Below are positions 12,513 to 18,001 of a DNA stretch of 20,868 bases, piece after piece. The position numbers and the translations under genes are program-made. A model generated the notes under the pieces. It worked only from the letters and a program-made list of their open reading frames with translations, ran no database searches and was not told the origin of the DNA. The stretch comes from an uncultured Eubacteriales bacterium. Its GTDB lineage: Bacteria > Bacillota > Clostridia > Oscillospirales > Acutalibacteraceae. How positions within the stretch are numbered: position 1 is the first letter of the stretch; every line of letters starts with the position of its first letter. Location: NCBI GenBank assembly GCA_900319615.1, contig ONPE01000006.1, positions 1 to 20,868 on the forward strand. The letters are read 5' to 3'.

Positions 12513-14888
12513 TTATTCTCCGTCTACCATAGAGACCGGTTCTCCGCCCGGATCTGCCTGTGAAGCAGGTGTGGAGTCGACCTGAGAGTCGCTGCCGGAA
12601 GAGCCTGACGACGGGCCACTCGGGTCAGTACCGCTGCCGGAAGAGGTTGTCTCCGAGGTGCCGGAGGATGACGTATCATAGTCGTAGGTCTCGGAGGTCG
12701 TGGTCTCTGCCGTAGTCTCTGCCTGTGACGAGGAACTGCCGCCTAAGACGCCTGCGGTGTGTATGCCGTTGCAGTAGGCAGGCATATCGTTTTTATCATA
12801 GTAGCCGGTCGCGGTGCTGGTGCAGTAGGAGGCTGCGAGCAGACCGGAGCCCTTACAGTAGGTCGCGGTGACGATGGAATCGGGCACCTCGAACTCTTTG
12901 AAGGATTTGTTCGCCAGATAGTTTGCCATGACCTTCTGCCAGATGACGGCCGCGAGGCTGTTGGGCGATACCGAGTCGGGCTGGTCGTAGCCTACCCAGC
13001 ACGCTAAGGTGCAGTAGGGCGAGGCTCCGACGAACCACAGGTCGCGGTCATAGTCGGTGGTACCGGTCTTGCCGGCGATATCCCAGCCCTGTATCGCAGC
13101 GTAGTGCGACGCTGTATGGGTGGAGGTCATGACGTTGTACTTGAGCTCGCGGTTCATCTTGTACGCGGTCTCGGGCGTGAACGCCTCTACCGGCACGTTG
13201 TTGCGGTTATCGAGGATGATGGTGTCGTTCTGATCGGTGACATAGTAGTAGGTGTACGGCTCATAGTGGAGTCCGCCGTTGCCGATATACTCCATAGCCG
13301 AGGCCATCTCGCGGACGGTGACGCCGCCCTCCATACCGCCCAGAGAGAGCGCGCCGACGTTCTTCGCGTCGGCCTCTGCAAGGTGCTTGAAGCCGAGATT
13401 CTCGGTTGCGAATTCATATGCGTGCTGGGTGCCGATGAGCTCCATGGTCTGTACCGCCGCAGCGTTAGACGACCAGGCAAGAGCCTCGGGAACGGTCATG
13501 AACTGGAAGTACTCTCCGTATGCGTTGGGAGGACCTGCCGTAAAGCCGCCCCAGCTGTTTTCTTTCCACTTCTCTATCGGCTGGTCTTTTGTCATCGAGG
13601 AGTAGCAGTATATGCCGTCTTCGATAGCGATGGGGTAGGGGATGATAGCCTTTATCGAGGAACCGGGCTGCAGCACGGAGTGCGATGCGCGGTCCCAGTC
13701 GAGGTTGCCTTCCTTCTCTTTGGAAGAGCCTACGGTGGCGATGACCCTGCCCTCATAGTCGACCATGGTCATGGCTGTCTGCAGGTCGTAGTCGTAACCT
13801 TCGAACGCCTTGAGAGCCTCTTCCTCTATCATTTCCTGAGTCTTGAGGTCCATGGCTGAGTATATCTTAAGACCCTCTGTGTACAGCTTGAGGGAGGCTG
13901 CGTCTTCGCTTATGTCATAGTACTTCGCGAGGTCGCGGCACAGGTCGTAGTACATCTGGTCGATGTACCAGTTCTGTATCTTGACGTTGGAGTCGTCGTC
14001 CTCATCCTCGCTGTTATCGCCCCAGCCTACGAAGGTCATGTTCTCCGATTCCTCCATCGCCTGCTTGTACTCTTCCGTGGTGATCATGTTTTGCTCATAC
14101 ATCTGGTCGAGCACGGTCTCGCGGCGCAGCTTGTTGTTCTCGGGATAGAGCAGCGGGTTCCAGCGCGAGGGGTTCTGTGTGATGCCTGCTATCGCGGCGC
14201 ACTCGGCTATCGAGCAGTCCTTGATGGGCTTGTCGAAGTACAGCTGTGAGGCGGACTCGACGCCCTGACAGTTGTTGCCGAAGTTTACGACGTTCAGGTA
14301 AGCCTCGAGGATATCGTCCTTGCTGTATTCCTTCTCGATATTCATGGCGCGGAAGATCTCCCTTACCTTACGGGTGAGCGAGACCTCACTGTCATCGGTT
14401 ATGTTTTTGATGAGCTGCTGGGTCAGAGTGGAGCCGCCGTAGTTGTTCCTGCCGGTGACCAGCGAGTAAACAGCCGAGCCGGTACGGTACCAGTCGACGC
14501 CGTTGTGCTCGTAGAAGCGCTTGTCCTCGATGGCTACGATAGCCTTGCCCATAGCCTCGGGCATCTCGGACATATCCACCCAGATACGGTTCTCGGTACC
14601 GTAGAGGGTCTGATACTCCTCAAACTCGCCGCTGGTGGGATTCTCGACGTAGATGAACGAGCTCAGGTTAAGCGAACGCGCGTTAAGGTCGATGCCGGTG
14701 GGCTCGTTGGCGATGTTGAGCACATACAGACCTACGGAGATACCCACGATCACGCCCGCTACCACGAGTATGAGCAAGATGGTCAGCAGCGCGCGTCCCA
14801 AAGCGGAGAAGAAGCCCTTGACTCCCGATTGCTTCTTGGGACTGACGTCGATCTTGTCGGTGTATTTACTGATGTCGGTCTTTCTCAT
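12513..14888 (-). CDS. Class A penicillin-binding protein (bifunctional PBP1A-type)
   Basis: This membrane-anchored enzyme polymerises and cross-links peptidoglycan outside the cell. It has 791 aa. A cytoplasmic tail is followed by one membrane helix at about 33-57. The GT51 glycosyltransferase domain has EDKRFYEHNGVD with catalytic Glu121 and GGSTLTQQL (151-159). The transpeptidase domain has all three motifs: SSIK (Ser410, Lys413), SSN (473-475) and KTG (607-609). An acidic insert (SEDEDDDS, 293-300) links the two domains. The last 75 residues or so are a low-complexity Ser/Thr/Gly/Asp tail, probably disordered in the wall. AGGAGG is 5 nt before the ATG. It lies upstream of hom on the same strand (118-bp gap), which need not mean a shared function. 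Confidence 0.96.
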   Translation of the reverse strand: MRKTDISKYTDKIDVSPKKQSGVKGFFSALGRALLTILLILVVAGVIVGISVGLYVLNIANEPTGIDLNARSLNLSSFIYVENPTSGEFEEYQTLYGTENRIWVDMSEMPEAMGKAIVAIEDKRFYEHNGVDWYRTGSAVYSLVTGRNNYGGSTLTQQLIKNITDDSEVSLTRKVREIFRAMNIEKEYSKDDILEAYLNVVNFGNNCQGVESASQLYFDKPIKDCSIAECAAIAGITQNPSRWNPLLYPENNKLRRETVLDQMYEQNMITTEEYKQAMEESENMTFVGWGDNSEDEDDDSNVKIQNWYIDQMYYDLCRDLAKYYDISEDAASLKLYTEGLKIYSAMDLKTQEMIEEEALKAFEGYDYDLQTAMTMVDYEGRVIATVGSSKEKEGNLDWDRASHSVLQPGSSIKAIIPYPIAIEDGIYCYSSMTKDQPIEKWKENSWGGFTAGPPNAYGEYFQFMTVPEALAWSSNAAAVQTMELIGTQHAYEFATENLGFKHLAEADAKNVGALSLGGMEGGVTVREMASAMEYIGNGGLHYEPYTYYYVTDQNDTIILDNRNNVPVEAFTPETAYKMNRELKYNVMTSTHTASHYAAIQGWDIAGKTGTTDYDRDLWFVGASPYCTLACWVGYDQPDSVSPNSLAAVIWQKVMANYLANKSFKEFEVPDSIVTATYCKGSGLLAASYCTSTATGYYDKNDMPAYCNGIHTAGVLGGSSSSQAETTAETTTSETYDYDTSSSGTSETTSSGSGTDPSGPSSGSSGSDSQVDSTPASQADPGGEPVSMVDGE

Positions 14889-15063
14889 TTTGACCTCCTG
14901 TATGCCGCCTTTTGCAACTTTGACAAAAGGTGATTGTAGTATTATTCTTATCTGTCGCTACGTGCAGCGAAGTGCCGGAAAACCCGTGACGATCCGTGTC
15001 GGGTATCTCGCTTTACCGTGCCGACAGTAGATAACTGTAATCGAATACACAATATATATTGCA

Positions 15064-15072
15064 ATTATACCA
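15064..15072 (-). promoter_or_regulatory. Extended -10 promoter of the PBP gene
   Basis: On the minus strand TGG-TATAAT (rc of 15064-15072) is an extended -10; the -35 position reads TTTATT, a poor match. The leader would be about 170 nt. The 305-bp divergent gap 14889-15193 is AT-rich between 15040 and 15180. A TTGAAA at 15136-15141 on the plus strand has no -10 at good spacing. Confidence 0.5.
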
Positions 15073-15193
15073 CTTTTTGAGAAAAAAATAAATAACTTTT
15101 TTCAAAATAACAGAGATTTTTCACAATAAACAGACTTGAAAAATAGGAATATTATATAAAAGAATGGGAATAATATGCATGAGGTGAACTGTT

Positions 15194-15514
15194 ATGGATA
15201 CGCATTTGAAGAGGATACTGGCTGTGACGGCGGCGATACTCGCCTTATATCTGCTTTTGATCTCTACGATCGCTCCGCCTGCAAAGGCTCCCGACGTGGG
15301 CGACCCGGGTACCGCGCAGGAGGCTGACGGCGGCGCGTGGCTGATACGTGAGGACGGGGGAGAGGTGGCGGTGTTCAGAGGCTCCGAGCCCGTTTTGCAC
15401 ACCGATACGAGGGTGGCAGATCTCCCCAAGGCAGACCGCGTAAGATTGACCCAAGGTATCACGGTATATTCTGATAAAGAATTAAAAAGGATACTGGAGG
15501 ATCTTTGCTCCTGA
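15194..15514 (+). CDS. Small single-pass membrane or exported protein, BofC C-terminal-domain-like
   Basis: A 106-aa protein. Residues 7-27 (RILAVTAAILALYLLLISTIA) form one hydrophobic segment, an anchor or uncleaved signal, with the rest outside the cell. A Gly/Asp-rich linker precedes WLIREDGGEVAVFRGSEPVL, then TDTRVADLPKADRVRLTQGI and a final EELKRILED-like helix (DKELKRILEDLCS). This matches the pattern of small Clostridia proteins annotated with a BofC C-terminal domain (BofC acts in forespore-mother cell signalling in Bacillus), but the match is by memory of the motif, and a sporulation role is not shown. GAGGTGA at 15181-15187 supports the start. It is divergent from the PBP gene, and cls follows with its own promoter. 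Confidence 0.7.
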   Translation: MDTHLKRILAVTAAILALYLLLISTIAPPAKAPDVGDPGTAQEADGGAWLIREDGGEVAVFRGSEPVLHTDTRVADLPKADRVRLTQGITVYSDKELKRILEDLCS

Positions 15515-15627
15515 GAAAAACATCGCAACAGCTATTTTAAAAAAACATCGGGTTGATCGTATATTCCTCCGGCAAATCTTTGTTTACTGTTCTTCTTCCT
15601 TTTCTCTGAAAAGCAGCGGAATTATTA

Positions 15628-15656
15628 TTGCTTTACTGCGTAAGAGAGTGTATAAT
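15628..15656 (+). promoter_or_regulatory. Promoter of cls
   Basis: TTGCTT (15628-15633), 17 bp, perfect TATAAT (15651-15656), 55 bp before the ATG. Confidence 0.75.
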
Positions 15657-15711
15657 GATCCGTGTAACACAGACGGCGGATTTCTGACCGTTTTCGAGAG
15701 GAGAAGATGAA

Positions 15712-17283
15712 ATGGAAGAAGTTTACAGGCTGGCGCCCCCGAGGAAGAAAGGCTTGCTCAGCCTTGTTTTCAGCAGGTTTACCGTCATAGTACTGCTGCT
15801 GATCCTTCAGATTTTGCTGTATGTATTCGTCTACGGATGGCTTGATCGTGTCGTGCCGTTCTTCTCGGCGTTTTTGATCGCCTTTACCGTGGTGATGATC
15901 TTTTATCTGTTCAACAACAGCATGGATTACAGCGCCAAGCTGACTTGGATGCTTGTCATAGCGGTCTTTCAGGTAGCGGGCGCGATCTTCCTGCTTTTCA
16001 CACAGGCTAATCTCGGATACCGCACGCTCGCGAAAAGGGAGAATTCGCTGATACGCCATACAAAAAGCGCCATACCGCAGTCGCAGGAGGTTGCGGACGC
16101 CCTTGAAAAGGACGGCTCAGGCACCGACGATCTTGTGAGATACCTCAACCGCAGCGGATGCTTCCCGGCTTACAATAACACCGAGGTCACATATTTCCCC
16201 TTGGGTGAGGATAAGTTCGAGGCTATGCTTAAGGCGCTTGCAGCTGCAAAAAAATTCATCTTCATGGAGTATTTCATCCTCGAAGAGGGCTATATGTGGG
16301 GCAAGATACTCGAGATACTGGTCGCTAAGGCGGCTCAGGGTGTAGAGGTTCGCGTGATGTACGATGGTATGTGTGAGATATCAACCATCCCTCCCGATTA
16401 CTTCAAGCTGCTTGAAGAGAAGGGGATAAAGGCAAAGGCTTTCTCGCCCATCAAGCCCATCGTGTCCTCACACTACAACTACAGGGATCACCGCAAGATC
16501 ATGATCGTAGACGGCGAGGTCGCCTTCAACGGCGGCGTGAATCTCGCTGACGAGTACATCAACCGCAAGGAGCGCTTCGGTCACTGGAAGGATACCGCGG
16601 TCATGCTGCAGGGCAGCGCGGTGAAGAGCTTCACGCTCATGTTCCTGCAGATGTGGAACATAGACGAGAAGGAGCCGCAGTTCGATAAGTGGCTGGTCGA
16701 TGATATCACCTCTCCGCAGCATCCGAGCGGCTATGTTATCCCGTACTCCGACAATCCCCTTGACAGCAAGAAGATCGGCTCGGCGGTATACATGGATATC
16801 ATCAACCGCGCGACTGATTACGTACATATAATGACCCCGTACCTGATACTCGACGGCGAGCTTGAGGGCACGATAAAATATGCCGCAGAGCGAGGAGTAG
16901 ACGTCAAGCTGATCCTGCCGGGCATACCGGATAAAAAGACGGCTTACGCCCTCGCAAAATCCCACTACAAGAGTCTGGTGTCCTCGGGCGTCGAGATATT
17001 TGAGTACACTCCCGGCTTCGTCCACGCGAAGGTGTTTGTCAGCGACGACTGCAAGGCGACGGTCGGCACCATCAATCTCGACTACCGCAGCCTTTACCAT
17101 CACTTCGAGTGTGCGACCTATATGTACAAAACAGCCTGCATCTCCGATATCGAGAAGGATTTTCAGGATACTCTGTCAAAGTGCCGCAGGGTCACCTTCA
17201 AAACCATCAAGGCAGGGTCACCTTCAAAACCATCAAGGACGAGAAGCTGTCCTACAAGGTCATGGGCTCTCTGCTTAAGCTGA
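15712..17283 (+). CDS. cls: Cardiolipin synthase, C-terminus altered by a frameshifting duplication
   Basis: This phospholipase D-family membrane enzyme condenses phosphatidylglycerol into cardiolipin. N-terminal hydrophobic segments lie at about 16-43, 46-67 and 77-98. The two HKD motifs are complete: His260-Lys262-Asp267 (HRKIMIVD) and His438-Lys440-Asp445 (HAKVFVSD). GAGGAG lies about 8 nt upstream of the ATG. As written the frame gives 523 aa, but the last 23 residues (501 on, AGSPSKPSRTRSC...) are not family-like. An exact 26-bp tandem duplication at 17186-17237 shifts the frame. Removing one copy gives 520 aa ending DEKLSYKVMGSLLKLIAPLM, a normal Cls end, with the stop now at 17298-17300. 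Both active sites precede the shift, so activity may survive; folding or membrane association of the tail could be affected. An assembly error is possible. Confidence 0.93.
   Translation: MEEVYRLAPPRKKGLLSLVFSRFTVIVLLLILQILLYVFVYGWLDRVVPFFSAFLIAFTVVMIFYLFNNSMDYSAKLTWMLVIAVFQVAGAIFLLFTQANLGYRTLAKRENSLIRHTKSAIPQSQEVADALEKDGSGTDDLVRYLNRSGCFPAYNNTEVTYFPLGEDKFEAMLKALAAAKKFIFMEYFILEEGYMWGKILEILVAKAAQGVEVRVMYDGMCEISTIPPDYFKLLEEKGIKAKAFSPIKPIVSSHYNYRDHRKIMIVDGEVAFNGGVNLADEYINRKERFGHWKDTAVMLQGSAVKSFTLMFLQMWNIDEKEPQFDKWLVDDITSPQHPSGYVIPYSDNPLDSKKIGSAVYMDIINRATDYVHIMTPYLILDGELEGTIKYAAERGVDVKLILPGIPDKKTAYALAKSHYKSLVSSGVEIFEYTPGFVHAKVFVSDDCKATVGTINLDYRSLYHHFECATYMYKTACISDIEKDFQDTLSKCRRVTFKTIKAGSPSKPSRTRSCPTRSWALCLS
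17186..17238 (+). repeat. Exact 26-bp tandem duplication inside cls
   Basis: Unit 1 is 17186-17211 and unit 2 is 17212-17237, identical over all 26 bp (begins GCAGGGTCACC, ends CCATCAAG), with one further matching base at 17238. The length is not a multiple of 3. Copy 1 is read VTFKTIK in the main cls frame, and copy 2 reads VTFKTIK in the frame that continues to the native end, so it is a recent perfect duplication. Confidence 0.97.
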
Positions 17284-17381
17284 TCGCGCCTTTGATGTGA
17301 TGACGACAGCTTGACGCCGATAAAACGAAAACTCCCGAAGAGATCGGGAAATTGATAGTAGAATAACAAATCTATGATAAA

Positions 17382-17427
17382 GGCGATATCGTATGAATCA
17401 GTCGTGCGGTATCGCCATATTTTTATT
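17382..17427 (+). terminator. Probable terminator downstream of cls
   Basis: GGCGATATCG (17382-17391) pairs with CGGTATCGCC (17407-17416), 10 bp with one T-G pair and a 15-nt loop, followed by ATATTTTTATT. A second small dyad, TCCCGA-AGAGA-TCGGGA (17333-17349), lacks a T tract on this strand. The rest of the 380-bp gap (17428-17591) has a short GCGC hairpin and no gene I can support. Confidence 0.65.
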
Positions 17428-17591
17428 CTTCATTTGCGCGGGGATCGGGATCGTCGCGCAGGCTCTGCGCATTTAAAAAGTCAACGTCGGCTAATCAGCA
17501 AAATGAAACCTACGGTTTTTCTCCGTGAGGCGCTTATCTTAAAAACATTGAATATTTTTCACAAAAACGACCACTATTTTTATCTTTTCTG

Positions 17592-17631
17592 TTGACAACT
17601 TGCTTTATAAAATAGTACTATAAAATAGTAC
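17592..17631 (+). promoter_or_regulatory. Promoter with overlapping palindromic operator before the STAS-NRPS genes
   Basis: TTGACA (17592-17597), 18 bp, TACTAT (17616-17621). The -10 is embedded in GTACTAT-AAA-ATAGTAC (17615-17631), a perfect 7+7 inverted repeat. The same bases are also a perfect 13-bp tandem direct repeat, TATAAAATAGTAC twice (17606-17618, 17619-17631). An operator overlapping the -10 would suit a dimeric repressor blocking RNA polymerase; the regulator is unknown. Confidence 0.6.
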
Positions 17632-17683
17632 AACTATGTTATGATGAATAACAAACATATCTCAAAGAAAGAAGGTAATTAAA

Positions 17684-17983
17684 TTGATTATCAATTCGAC
17701 TGTCAACGATAATGTATGCGTCCTGACCGTAGAGGGCGGGATAGATACGAACACGGCGCCTCAGCTCGAGCAGGCGTTCAGAGATAACGCCGAGAACTGT
17801 GAAAAGATGATCTTTGACCTTTCAAAGGTCGATTACATTTCATCCGCCGGTCTGCGCGTGATCGTCGTGGCGCACCGCGAGATGGAGAAGAAGGACGGGC
17901 TGGTCCTGAAGAGCCTCAGCAAGAACGTCAAAAGCGTCATTGATCTTACCGGCTTCAACAAGGCGCTCAATATAGAAGAATAA
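17684..17983 (+). CDS. STAS-domain anti-sigma factor antagonist (SpoIIAA/RsbV-like)
   Basis: A 99-aa cytosolic protein that is a single STAS domain. Such proteins bind and neutralise a kinase/anti-sigma protein when unphosphorylated and are inactivated by phosphorylation on a Ser. The core is MIFDLSKVDYISSAGLRVIV; Ser53-Ser54 before AGL is the phosphoacceptor region, corresponding to DSSGLG of SpoIIAA and DSTGLG of RsbV. The start is a TTG at 17684 with GAAGG about 9 nt upstream; the in-frame ATG at 17636 runs into a stop two codons later. No cognate anti-sigma kinase or phosphatase gene is in the window. Its stop codon is 18 bp from the NRPS start, so it is the first gene of a likely operon with it. 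Confidence 0.92.
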   Translation: MIINSTVNDNVCVLTVEGGIDTNTAPQLEQAFRDNAENCEKMIFDLSKVDYISSAGLRVIVVAHREMEKKDGLVLKSLSKNVKSVIDLTGFNKALNIEE

Positions 17984-18001
17984 CAGAAAGGCGGCACATA
18001 A

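Noticed and set aside
15136..15164. TTGAAA at 15136 as the promoter of the gene at 15194.
   Set aside because: No acceptable -10 at 16-18 bp spacing; AT-rich sequence gives several weak choices, so no promoter is called.
17333..17349. TCCCGA-AGAGA-TCGGGA as the cls terminator.
   Set aside because: No T tract follows on the plus strand; the hairpin at 17382-17416 followed by ATATTTTTATT is a better candidate.
17374..17595. Possible 73-aa gene after cls.
   Set aside because: No convincing ribosome binding site, no recognisable domain, and it overlaps a terminator hairpin and the next promoter.
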